9,867 nucleotides of DNA from Thermoplasmatota archaeon (lineage in GTDB: Archaea > Thermoplasmatota > Thermoplasmata > GCA-020350865 > JAUVCJ01), in the NCBI GenBank assembly GCA_030595765.1, contig JAUVCJ010000073.1, positions 1 through 9,867 of the forward strand, given 5' to 3'. The notes beneath the pieces are model-generated. The model was not told the DNA's origin, ran no database searches, and saw only the letters and a list, made by a program, of their open reading frames with translations. How positions within the stretch are numbered: position 1 is the first letter of the stretch; each line of letters opens with the position of its first letter. The translations under genes and the position numbers were made by a program. Below are positions 1 to 6,705 of the stretch, piece after piece.

Positions 1-2
1 CG

Positions 3-206
3 GGTCCTTATAAATTGAGCATCTACTTTGCTTATTATGCGTTCTACGAGTGCTACAAGCGCTGGGGTAAGCATCATCAGGCGATTGAAGCCATGGAGAA
101 CGCGAATTCTGTTCTAAAAAGGAACGGGGAAGGAGCACCTGGCCAAATACGGAACAATAAAGAGAAGATCGAGGAGCTATACTCCATGATGGGGAAGGGT
201 GCCTAA
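3..206 (+). CDS. C-terminal end of a TPR-like protein (partial)
   Basis: The reading frame is open from the left edge of the window and stops at TAA 204-206, so only the last 67 residues are seen and the true start lies outside. A TTG at 15 is in frame but there is no reason to treat it as the start. The visible part is helical and rich in aromatic residues (IYFAYYAFYECYKRW), followed by QAIEAMENANSVLKRNGE, which has the spacing of small and large residues of a tetratricopeptide helix pair, then a charged tail. TPR proteins act as protein-binding scaffolds. No catalytic motif is visible. The assignment to TPR is an inference from pattern alone. Confidence 0.55.
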   Translation, partial: GPYKLSIYFAYYAFYECYKRWGKHHQAIEAMENANSVLKRNGEGAPGQIRNNKEKIEELYSMMGKGA

Positions 207-242
207 GATATGAATAAGGAAATATTAATAATTCTCCAAATA

Positions 243-256
243 CCCAAATTTTTGGG
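243..256. terminator. Possible bidirectional terminator between convergent genes
   Basis: CCCAAATTTTTGGG is a short dyad (CCCAA/TTGGG arms) with a T run. It sits in the gap between the converging stop codons at 206 (plus) and 288 (minus). The stem is weak and no strong T tract follows it, so this rests mainly on position. Confidence 0.25.
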
Positions 257-287
257 CTCGGCGATAACATAATTTGGCGCTGGGGTA

Positions 288-692
288 CTATTCATATTTA
301 ATCTGGCGTCGTTCAACAACCCCAGTTCCGGCCTCTCTGAAGGCTCTGGATACTCCACCCACTCCGAGTTTCACCCCGCCAAACACCCGCGAAACAACCA
401 GCGCGTGGCTGTCCAGCTGGTTGCGCTTTAGTATCTCCAGAAGGACCTTACCAGGGTGCCCTACTTCGCCGTCATCTTTGGCCTGTTCGATAGATGTGGG
501 GCTGGTGCCATTGGCATCATCACCCTCTGAAGAAGCCAGCCATACAGCATAGCAGTGGTGGTTGGCTTTTTTGTACTTGCGACGATGGGTCTTGAGAATG
601 CCATCTATATCATCCCTGGAGTCCAGTCTGTAGAGGTGGGCAAAGAACCTGGACCTCTGCTCAACGAATTTGATGGCGGCCAGCTCCTTCAT
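288..692 (-). CDS. YigZ/IMPACT family protein, single-domain form
   Basis: A 134-residue protein of the UPF0029/IMPACT N-terminal family, related to bacterial YigZ and eukaryotic IMPACT, which act around translation; the exact function in archaea is unknown. Visible family motifs are HHCYAV (45-50), KDDGEVGHPGK (72-82, corresponding to the usual SDDGEP.GTAGKP) and SRVFGGVKLGVGG (101-113, usual TRYFGGIKLGAGG) followed by SRAF. E. coli YigZ is about 200 residues and has a second ferredoxin-like domain; this protein stops right after the first domain. I chose ATG at 692 because GAGG lies 3 nt upstream of it; a TTG at 701 is possible, and a stop lies just beyond. It is divergent from the membrane protein gene. 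Confidence 0.85.
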   Translation of the reverse strand: MKELAAIKFVEQRSRFFAHLYRLDSRDDIDGILKTHRRKYKKANHHCYAVWLASSEGDDANGTSPTSIEQAKDDGEVGHPGKVLLEILKRNQLDSHALVVSRVFGGVKLGVGGVSRAFREAGTGVVERRQIKYE

Positions 693-726
693 GCTCCTCA
701 ATCCCCATCAGCTCATTAAGGGTTTT

Positions 727-758
727 CCCCTATTTTTGTCTGCAATTCAATTCAAATA
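727..758. promoter_or_regulatory. Divergent promoter region with two TATA-like boxes
   Basis: The gap between the divergent genes at 692 (minus) and 781 (plus) holds TTCAAATA at 751-758, centred 26 nt before the plus-strand GTG at 781, where no ribosome binding site is seen. This fits a leaderless transcript. On the minus strand an AAAAATA-like box (about 730-736) would give a short leader carrying the GAGG site of the IMPACT-family gene. The boxes are called by eye from the archaeal consensus. Confidence 0.4.
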
Positions 759-780
759 GCCTTGAACCGATTACTGGCCT

Positions 781-1560
781 GTGCTATCCTGGATACTCTC
801 ATTCATCCTTGCATCACTTTGGGTGACCATCCTGACGGTGGTGACCGAGCGAGTGGGCTCCCGCAGGGGCGGGGTGCTGATGACCCTGCCATCCACTCTC
901 ATCGTGGCCCTGTTCTTTATGGGCTTAGACAACTCCACTAGCTTTGCTTCCAGGGCTGCGGCCATGGTGCCCGCTGAGATGGGGATAAACGCAATCTTCC
1001 TGGTGGTGTTCATAATGACCATCAAAAGGGGCCTGCCAGTTGCAATGACCTCTGCCATGGGGGTCTGGTTCGTCCTGTCAAGCATTCTCTACCTCTTCAT
1101 GCCCGAGAGCTTGCCGTTGTCCATACTCATCCTTGCCCTACTGGTGGCATTCAGCATAGTGGCGCTGAGCAGGATGAGCGGTCTGGGGCAGAAGCCAGGC
1201 AGTGCTGTCAAGTACGGCCCAAAGGAACTGGCATTCCGCGGCCTATTTGCAGGCCTGATGCTAGCCATCTCAATAATGCTGGCAACCAGTTTCGGGCCTG
1301 TGATGGGCGGGATATTCTCGGTATTTCCGGCGGTGTTCACCTCCACAATGGTTATACTCTACCTGCGCCAGGGCGTTGAGTTCACAGGAGCCACTGGCAG
1401 GACAATGGTAATAGGCTCCATCAATGTTGCAGGCTACGCAGTTCTGGTGCATTTCATCTACCCCGCGTACGGGCTGTGGACTGGTACTCTCTTGGCTGTT
1501 GTGTTGGCTTATGTCTGGTCCTATTGTGTTTACAAGACCGTGGAGAGATACCATGGGTGA
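781..1560 (+). CDS. Multi-pass membrane protein, DUF3147-like, with two similar halves
   Basis: A 259-residue very hydrophobic protein with eight or nine likely membrane spans (about 4-22, 32-49, 68-83, 87-107, 112-130, 151-170, 174-195, 208-226, 232-252). It starts at GTG 781; a stop lies six codons upstream in frame and no earlier start exists. GGVLMTLPSTLIV at 30-42 and GGIFSVFPAVFTS at 176-188 correspond, each followed by FxxxA segments, which points to an internal duplication as in many transporters. The sequence resembles archaeal proteins annotated DUF3147, but I am not certain of the family and no substrate can be inferred. Its last 8 nt overlap the RsgA gene, so the two are probably co-transcribed. 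Confidence 0.75.
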   Translation: MLSWILSFILASLWVTILTVVTERVGSRRGGVLMTLPSTLIVALFFMGLDNSTSFASRAAAMVPAEMGINAIFLVVFIMTIKRGLPVAMTSAMGVWFVLSSILYLFMPESLPLSILILALLVAFSIVALSRMSGLGQKPGSAVKYGPKELAFRGLFAGLMLAISIMLATSFGPVMGGIFSVFPAVFTSTMVILYLRQGVEFTGATGRTMVIGSINVAGYAVLVHFIYPAYGLWTGTLLAVVLAYVWSYCVYKTVERYHG

Positions 1561-2665
1561 TAAACGACTGCCAGCGACCTTGGTTGGGGTTGAACTAGTT
1601 GCACTTGGCTGGGACCAATTCTTCAAGGATAGCTTTGACACGCATCATGAATTGGGACTCGTCCCTGGGCGTATTAGCCAGGTTCAGATGAAACACTGCC
1701 TTGCATTTACAGAGCTTGGGGAGATGGAGGTCAGGGTCCCTGGGAAGTTTAGATTCGATGCAGCCAGTAAGGAGGCCTATCCTGTTGTTGGTGATTGGGT
1801 TGGGATTAAGACCGGTATGGAGCCTGGAAAAGGAACCCTCCAGATGGTGTTGCCCAGGAAGAGCAAGATATCACGAAAGTTTGCAGGCGCAGTTACGGAA
1901 GAGCAGGTGATGGGCGCCAATGTGGATGTGATATTCATAGTGGCTGGATTGGATGATGATTTCAATATCCAGAGAATGGAGAGATACCTGGCACTTGCAA
2001 CTGAAAGCGGAGCCAGCCCTGTTATCCTGCTGAACAAATCCGACTTGAGCCAGGATGCCCAGATAAAAATAGACCAGCTGCAGAACATCGCCTCTGCAGT
2101 TCCAATCCACATAATGAGCGCCGAATTGAATGAGGGCCTGGAGGTTCTGGAGGAGTATCTTTTAAGGGGTAGGACTAGCGCTTTTCTGGGCTCATCTGGA
2201 GTGGGCAAATCTACCATCATCAATCAATTGCTAGGTACAAAGCGCCAAAAAATTGCGCCTGTTAGGGAAACAGATAGCCACGGCAGGCATACCACCACAT
2301 TTCGGGAGCTGATTTTACTTCCAGGCGGTGGGATGGTGATAGATAATCCAGGTATGAGGGAGCTCCAGCTCTGGTCCTCTGGTGAGGGTGTGGACGAGGT
2401 TTTCCGAGACATCGAAGAACTGACCCGGCAATGTAGGTTTAGGGACTGCTCCCACGAAAGCGAGCCAGGCTGTTCTGTTAAAGAGGCACTGGAAAGCGGA
2501 GAGCTGGACCGGCGTAGGTACGAGCATTATCTGAAGCTGAAAAGGGAGGTCCAGTTTCTGGAGGCGAAAAAAAATGAGACCCTAAGGTCATCGGAAAAGG
2601 CTAGATGGGGAAACATCTCCAGAAAGGGAAACGCCATTAGGAAGTTGAAGAGGGGCGAGATATAA
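1553..2665 (+). CDS. rsgA: Ribosome small subunit-dependent GTPase A (RsgA/YloQ family)
   Basis: A 370-residue circularly permuted GTPase. The G motifs come in the order typical of the family: NKSD (161-164, G4), SAEL (189-192, G5), GSSGVGKST (213-221, Walker A/G1), DNPGM (264-268, G3). An N-terminal OB-like region (about 40-105) precedes them. A zinc knuckle follows with C294, C299, H301 and C307, and the basic C-terminal tail is normal for the family. In bacteria RsgA binds the 30S subunit late in assembly and hydrolyses GTP there; a cytoplasmic ribosome-assembly or checkpoint role is inferred here. ATG 1553 is chosen because GGAGAG lies 5 nt upstream. The frame is open further upstream, but that stretch lies inside the membrane protein gene and is not RsgA-like. 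Confidence 0.93.
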   Translation: MGDKRLPATLVGVELVALGWDQFFKDSFDTHHELGLVPGRISQVQMKHCLAFTELGEMEVRVPGKFRFDAASKEAYPVVGDWVGIKTGMEPGKGTLQMVLPRKSKISRKFAGAVTEEQVMGANVDVIFIVAGLDDDFNIQRMERYLALATESGASPVILLNKSDLSQDAQIKIDQLQNIASAVPIHIMSAELNEGLEVLEEYLLRGRTSAFLGSSGVGKSTIINQLLGTKRQKIAPVRETDSHGRHTTTFRELILLPGGGMVIDNPGMRELQLWSSGEGVDEVFRDIEELTRQCRFRDCSHESEPGCSVKEALESGELDRRRYEHYLKLKREVQFLEAKKNETLRSSEKARWGNISRKGNAIRKLKRGEI

Positions 2666-2681
2666 TCCATACCTGCCTGTA

Positions 2682-2714
2682 ATGTCACAATATGTCACCA
2701 AACTATTTATTTGG
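2682..2714 (+). promoter_or_regulatory. Candidate promoter/operator of the radical SAM-sulfur carrier cluster
   Basis: ATGTCAC occurs twice, at 2682-2688 and 2692-2698, exactly 10 nt (one helical turn) apart. It is followed directly by CCAAA (2698-2702) and TTTGG (2710-2714), an inverted repeat enclosing a TATA-like CTATTTA (2703-2709). A second possible TATA is GTATACA at 2717-2723. A factor bound here would cover the TFB/TBP site. Whether it is regulated is inference. Confidence 0.4.
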
Positions 2715-2735
2715 CAGTATACATTGTTTCTTTCT

Positions 2736-2759
2736 AATATCGTGATGAATATCGTGATG
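2736..2759 (+). repeat. 12-nt perfect tandem duplication in the leader of the radical SAM gene
   Basis: AATATCGTGATG occurs twice with no spacer (2736-2747 and 2748-2759). The second copy ends at a GTG (2759) in frame with the downstream gene, so the duplication may have created or moved an alternative start. It lies in the predicted 5' leader. Confidence 0.8.
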
Positions 2760-2779
2760 TGTCAGCACGGGGTAGCTAC

Positions 2780-4258
2780 ATGGTAAAATATCTTACAGGC
2801 AGGGCAAAGGATCTTGTGATGCTTAAGATGCTGAAGTCCAAAGCTGTTCGGAACATGGACAGGAAGTTCCTGTACTATTTGCGGGAGTCCTCCAAGTACG
2901 AGAAGTTCGTCCAGATCGATGGCAAGGTAGTGATGAACTCCCAGTTGCCTCCGTATGGCACAGAAGCTTTTGAGAAGTTCATATCCATGATACCCAGGAT
3001 ACAGAATGGTGAGAAGTTCCCGTTCTCTGTCAACATCGCAATCACAAGCAGATGTAACTATGATTGCTGGCATTGCAGCAACTGGGGCAGAGAGGAGAAG
3101 CCAGATATGACCCTGGAGGTTCTGACCAATGCCATTCACAAGCTTCAGGACATGGGCAATTGCTTCATCGGCATAACTGGTGGAGAGCCTACCCTGCGGG
3201 ATGACCTGGAGGAGATAGTCGAGGCCATAGGCACCAGGTCGCACACCATCCTGTTCACCAACGGCGAGAAGTTATCCATGGAGCGGGCAAAGGGCCTAAA
3301 AGAGCGCGGGCTTTTCAGCGCTTCAGTAAGCTTGGACCACTTTAAACCCGAGATACATGACAAGCAGCGAGGCTTTGCGGGTGCGTTCGACATTGCAGTT
3401 GCCGCTATCAAGGCCTGTAACGATGCTGGGCTCTACACCATTGCCGGCGCAGTGCCTACTCGGGAAATGATCAATAACGGCGAGATACCCAGGTACTACA
3501 GGTTTCTAAAGGACATAGGCGCCCATGAGGTGCGGATAATCGCTCCTATTCCCACTGGAAGACTGGTTGGGAACAAGGATGCAAGGTGGTGCGGTAAGGA
3601 CGAGGAGAAGCAGATGTGGGAGTATCATATGCAGCTCAATAAGGACAAGGACTATCCAAAGATAAGCGAGTATTCCTATATCGAGAGCGAGGGCATGCTC
3701 GGCTGCATGGCTGGAACGTATCACGCATTCATTGAGGGAGACGGGACATTGACCCCATGCGACATGGTACCTCTATCTTTTGGCAATATTCAGAAGGAGG
3801 GACTGGAAGCATCCTACAAAAGCATGTCAGATAGGTTCCAAGTTCCCAGATACGAGTGTTATGTTCGGACTGCTCACGCGCTCTTCAAGAAGGGTTTTGA
3901 CAAGGAAGGCAAGTTCCCACTCAGTAACGAGACTGCAATGGAGATTACCGACAAGGTCAAGAACAAGAGGATGAGCGCATTTTTCATAAAATTGGGTATG
4001 CCCCCTCCTGTTTTCGAGGAGTCCAGCACTGTAGAGGATAAGTATGAAAGCCTGGACCTAAAAGACCTGGATTGCCCTGAACCAGTATGGCGAACCCAGG
4101 AGAAGATCTGGGACATGAAATCCGGAACTCTAGATGTGCTGGTCAATCATATTGATGCAAAAGACAATGTAGAAAAAGCCGCAAGAAGCGAGGGCTGGCT
4201 CTACGAGACAAAGGTTCTAGCAGACGGCGAGTTCCTGATAACTCTCACCAGTAGTTGA
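2780..4258 (+). CDS. Radical SAM/SPASM-like protein with C-terminal TusA-like sulfur-carrier domain
   Basis: A 492-residue protein. The radical SAM core begins near residue 82. CNYDCWHC (C92, C96, C99) is the CxxxCxxC motif that holds the [4Fe-4S] cluster cleaving S-adenosylmethionine, and GGEPTL (134-139) is the SAM-amino contact. C309, C327 (DGTLTPCD) and C360 in the following part resemble a SPASM/twitch auxiliary-cluster region. After a linker (about 365-420), residues 424-490 form a second domain, LDLKDLDCPEPV...DAKDNVEKAARSEGW...GEFLITL, which matches TusA/SirA proteins. C432 sits in the CPxP position that carries a persulfide. The fusion implies that sulfur or selenium reaches the radical enzyme through its own tail; the substrate is unknown. 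ATG 2780 is preferred (GGGGT just upstream); GTG 2759 would add seven residues. It is the first gene of the cluster, and YedF follows after 70 nt. Confidence 0.9.
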   Translation: MVKYLTGRAKDLVMLKMLKSKAVRNMDRKFLYYLRESSKYEKFVQIDGKVVMNSQLPPYGTEAFEKFISMIPRIQNGEKFPFSVNIAITSRCNYDCWHCSNWGREEKPDMTLEVLTNAIHKLQDMGNCFIGITGGEPTLRDDLEEIVEAIGTRSHTILFTNGEKLSMERAKGLKERGLFSASVSLDHFKPEIHDKQRGFAGAFDIAVAAIKACNDAGLYTIAGAVPTREMINNGEIPRYYRFLKDIGAHEVRIIAPIPTGRLVGNKDARWCGKDEEKQMWEYHMQLNKDKDYPKISEYSYIESEGMLGCMAGTYHAFIEGDGTLTPCDMVPLSFGNIQKEGLEASYKSMSDRFQVPRYECYVRTAHALFKKGFDKEGKFPLSNETAMEITDKVKNKRMSAFFIKLGMPPPVFEESSTVEDKYESLDLKDLDCPEPVWRTQEKIWDMKSGTLDVLVNHIDAKDNVEKAARSEGWLYETKVLADGEFLITLTSS

Positions 4259-4328
4259 GGAAAATAACACTAACAATGAATGGAAATGCTTTCATCAGTT
4301 GAAGGGAATAATACTTGCGAGGGATAAT

Positions 4329-4958
4329 ATGACTGAAACTTTGGATCTAAGAGGGCTTGCATGCCCTGAGCCTGCGATACAGACCGGGAAGGCGCTGAGG
4401 GATGCAAATGAGCTAAAGGTCATTGTAGACGACCAGGAAGCGGTTCAGAACATCTCCAGAGGAGTGAAGGCAAGAGGCTATGTCATTGATGTTAAGGAGA
4501 TCGATGGTGATTTTCATCTATTCATTGAAAAAGAAAAGACAAATGAAGGCTTGGCTAAAACAAACGCTAGGCTAGCTGACTCCGATATGGATGACCCGGA
4601 GCTTGATTTCACATCAATGGATGGTCCCACCGTGGCCTTCTTTGGCTCCAACTCAATTGGCAGAGGCAATGACGAGCTTGGCCAGATACTTGCACGCTCC
4701 ATCATATATTCCTTTCTGGAGCTGGAGGTGAAGCCTGATACCATCATCTTCATGAACAGCGGAGTTGAGCTGGCAATAGAGGGCGCTAAGACTCTCGAAG
4801 ACCTGAACAAGCTCCTTGACATGGGGGTCGAGATCCTGGTATGTGGTACATGCCTAGGCTATCTTGGCATCAAGGACAAGCTCGCTGTTGGAGAGGTATC
4901 CAATGCCTACACAATAACCGAGGCTCTCTTCGATGCAGCAAAGGTGGTGCGTTTCTGA
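4329..4958 (+). CDS. yedF: YedF, TusA-DsrE-like sulfurtransferase-like selenium metabolism protein
   Basis: A 209-residue two-domain protein. Residues 4-67 are a TusA domain with the carrier cysteine C12 in LACPEPA. Residues about 100-209 are a DsrE-like domain ending in CGTCLGYLGIKDKLAVGEVS (C172, C175), the signature of the YedF family linked by gene context to selenium metabolism in many prokaryotes. It probably receives sulfane sulfur or selenium from the neighbouring cysteine desulfurase and passes it on; this is inferred from domains and neighbours. GAGGG five nt upstream supports ATG 4329 over an in-frame TTG at 4299. The cysteine desulfurase gene starts 38 nt downstream. With the tail of the preceding protein, this is the second TusA-like domain in a row. 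Confidence 0.93.
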   Translation: MTETLDLRGLACPEPAIQTGKALRDANELKVIVDDQEAVQNISRGVKARGYVIDVKEIDGDFHLFIEKEKTNEGLAKTNARLADSDMDDPELDFTSMDGPTVAFFGSNSIGRGNDELGQILARSIIYSFLELEVKPDTIIFMNSGVELAIEGAKTLEDLNKLLDMGVEILVCGTCLGYLGIKDKLAVGEVSNAYTITEALFDAAKVVRF

Positions 4959-4996
4959 GCTCCTCGAACCAGGATAAACCTGTTGATCACAATAAC

Positions 4997-6151
4997 ATGG
5001 CCTACTTTGACAATGCAGCCACTTCCTGGCCAAAGCCACCATGTGTGAAGGAGGCCATTGCTGATTTTATCGATAATATAGGGGCTAACCCAGGCAGGTC
5101 CGGTCACAGCCAATCAATTGAGGCCGGCAGGGTGGTCAACAGAGCCAGGGTCGCAGTTGCTGATATCTTCAATGTTGCTGACCCCATGCGTGTAGCCTTC
5201 TCCCATAACGCCACCCATTCGCTCAACACAGTATTGAGGGGCTTGCTAGGAAACGACGGCGAGGCAATAACCTCCAGCATGGAGCATAACTCGGTGATCA
5301 GGCCGCTAAGAGACCTGGAGCCAGGCATCAAGATACATATAATTGAGTGTGACGAGCTTGGCAGGATGGCGCCAGATGCATTGAACGAGCTTATCAGCCC
5401 CCAGACCAAGGTGGTAGTTATCAATCACGCTTCTAACGTGAACGGCTCCATTGCTCCGATAAGGGAGCTTGCCAGCATCGCCAGGGATAATGGAGTTCCT
5501 TTCGTCCTGGATGCTGCCCAGACAGCAGGGTCTGTTCCCATAGACATGAAAAGAGACCTCATCGACATCGCATGCTTCACAGGCCACAAAAGCCTCTTGG
5601 GCCCTATGGGCATTGGCGGCATGGTGCTGGGGGAAGACTTCGACGAAAAGACATTGCCACGACTGCTTGCTGGAGGCACTGGCAGCCGTTCCGAGCTGGA
5701 AACACATCCTGATTTTCTGCCTGACAAGTACGAGAGCGGGACCCTGAACGCAATGGGCCTTGCAGGCCTTGCAGCTGGCCTTGGCTACATCCAGGAGAGG
5801 ACCATTGAAGACATCAGGGAAAAGGAGGCGAGCTTGACCAAGCGATTCCTTGATGGAGCCAGCAACATATCTGGCCTTGTGCTCCATAGCAGCTCTGACC
5901 AGTTGCACCAGACATCGGTAGTGTCCTTCAATATCACAGGCATACAGCAATCTACCATTGGCCAGCTCCTGGACGAGCAGCATGGCATCATGAGCAGGGT
6001 CGGTCTGCACTGTGCACCAATGGCGCATAAGGCTCTCGGCACCTTTCCAGGCGGCACAGTCCGTTTCAGCTTCGGATGCTTCAACAAGGCGGAGCAGGTG
6101 GACAGGGCATTGGAGGCTCTGGAGCAGATTGCCAGCAGCAACAAAAAATGA
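4997..6151 (+). CDS. Cysteine desulfurase family protein (class V aminotransferase, selenium-cluster type)
   Basis: A 384-residue PLP enzyme that should convert cysteine (or selenocysteine) to alanine, leaving sulfur (or selenium) as an enzyme persulfide. N-terminal YFDNAATSWPKP and NPGRSGH (31-37) are typical of the subfamily often found beside yedF and selD. EHNSV (H97), the D172/Q175 pair in LDAAQTAG and GHKSLLGP (PLP lysine K198) form the cofactor site; RVGLHCAPMAHK contains the likely catalytic cysteine C339. Length is normal. ATG 4997 is chosen because the protein begins as its relatives do; TGATC at 4984-4988 matches the archaeal anti-Shine-Dalgarno, and the longer open frame overlaps yedF without homology. 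It likely supplies the carriers encoded on either side. Part of it is duplicated as a remnant at 7911-7951. Confidence 0.94.
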   Translation: MAYFDNAATSWPKPPCVKEAIADFIDNIGANPGRSGHSQSIEAGRVVNRARVAVADIFNVADPMRVAFSHNATHSLNTVLRGLLGNDGEAITSSMEHNSVIRPLRDLEPGIKIHIIECDELGRMAPDALNELISPQTKVVVINHASNVNGSIAPIRELASIARDNGVPFVLDAAQTAGSVPIDMKRDLIDIACFTGHKSLLGPMGIGGMVLGEDFDEKTLPRLLAGGTGSRSELETHPDFLPDKYESGTLNAMGLAGLAAGLGYIQERTIEDIREKEASLTKRFLDGASNISGLVLHSSSDQLHQTSVVSFNITGIQQSTIGQLLDEQHGIMSRVGLHCAPMAHKALGTFPGGTVRFSFGCFNKAEQVDRALEALEQIASSNKK

Positions 6152-6167
6152 TAGGAGTTAATGGACA

Positions 6168-6455
6168 ATGGCACCCACCGAAAATTTCATTGTCATCCTT
6201 TTCGACTCCACCAACCACGCCATCAGAGCAGAGGATCTGGTTCAGGCGGCAGGCTTCAAGCTAGCAAGGGTGATACCCACACCCAGAGATATTAGTTCAG
6301 ACTGTGGGGTGGTGCTGAGGGTGCTGGCTGAGGATAAGGAAGGCGTGCTGGAATTGCTGGAGGAGAAGGGCGCTGGGTGGCGGGATGTTGTGGGGTTGCA
6401 TCAAAAAATAATCGATGTTGAAGATGATATCAAATGGGGTTTGCATGGCGAATAG
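6168..6455 (+). CDS. DUF3343 small protein, putative Se/S carrier
   Basis: A 95-residue protein of the DUF3343 family, described as putative selenium/sulfur carriers because they neighbour yedF and cysteine desulfurases. The conserved part is GFKLARVIPTPRDISSDCGV (29-48), with the single cysteine C46 as the likely carrier residue; the last 15 residues (IIDVEDDIKWGLHGE) look like an added tail. ATG 6168 starts 16 nt after the desulfurase stop, with AGGAG at 6153-6157. An ATG at 6161 is in another frame and does not give this protein. It is the last gene of the cluster. A second, damaged copy of residues 29-77 lies at 7951-8111. Confidence 0.9.
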   Translation: MAPTENFIVILFDSTNHAIRAEDLVQAAGFKLARVIPTPRDISSDCGVVLRVLAEDKEGVLELLEEKGAGWRDVVGLHQKIIDVEDDIKWGLHGE

Positions 6456-6505
6456 CTCTCATTACGTTTGAATTTCATCCATTGGACTAGTTTACCAATC
6501 AGTAA
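6456..6505 (+). repeat. 50-nt dispersed repeat, copy 1
   Basis: It begins at the base after the DUF3343 stop codon and matches 9550-9599 without gaps, 43 of 50 by hand count; the last 28 nt (6478-6505) are identical. Inside it ATTGG...CCAAT forms a short inverted repeat. It runs into CAGTAAcTTACTG (6500-6512), a perfect dyad present only in this copy. Weak similarity continues further on: ATGGGCTGTT here (about 6547-6556) against ATGAGCTGTT (9604-9613), with about 35 nt absent from copy 2. Confidence 0.85.
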
Positions 6506-6705
6506 CTTACTGAGCAGTAAATTTACATTTCAATGGCTGATATTTAATGGGCTGTTTTAACTCCTTTCGTTATTACTGGGTTGCTAAAATCACTGTTCTC
6601 GATAATGATGTCTGCTTTTTCTTGTGGATTCGCATCTTGAAAATACCCCTAAACTTTAGTTGAAATACAAAAATTTTATTAAGAAATTAACTCTTCATTT
6701 ATTTT
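6506..6705. other. AT-rich intergenic stretch with the pantothenate kinase promoter
   Basis: No coding sequence is seen on either strand. It holds the CAGTAA/TTACTG dyad (6500-6512), one copy of a 15-nt repeat (6627-6641), and a TATA-like AATTTTATT around 6673-6681. That box is centred about 29 nt before ATG 6706; no ribosome binding site precedes the ATG, so a leaderless transcript is likely. Confidence 0.45.
6627..6641 (+). repeat. 15-nt direct repeat left of the kinase gene
   Basis: GATTCGCATCTTGAA here and GATTTGCATCTTGAA at 7591-7605 differ by one base and flank the AT-rich kinase gene. Chance cannot be excluded at this length. Confidence 0.4.

Noticed and set aside
274..552. Plus-strand open frame of 92 codons
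   Set aside because: It is antisense to the IMPACT-family gene, whose motifs are clear, and its proline/serine-rich product resembles nothing.
1424..1552. 43-residue N-terminal extension of RsgA
   Set aside because: It overlaps the membrane protein gene in another frame, is not RsgA-like, and a ribosome binding site stands before ATG 1553.
5306..6028. Minus-strand open frame of 240 codons opposite the cysteine desulfurase gene
   Set aside because: Long, but cysteine- and histidine-rich with no recognisable motif, and fully antisense to a well-conserved enzyme. It is a composition shadow.
6478..6512. CRISPR repeat
   Set aside because: The 28-nt identical sequence occurs only twice, about 3.1 kb apart, without regular spacers or cas genes.
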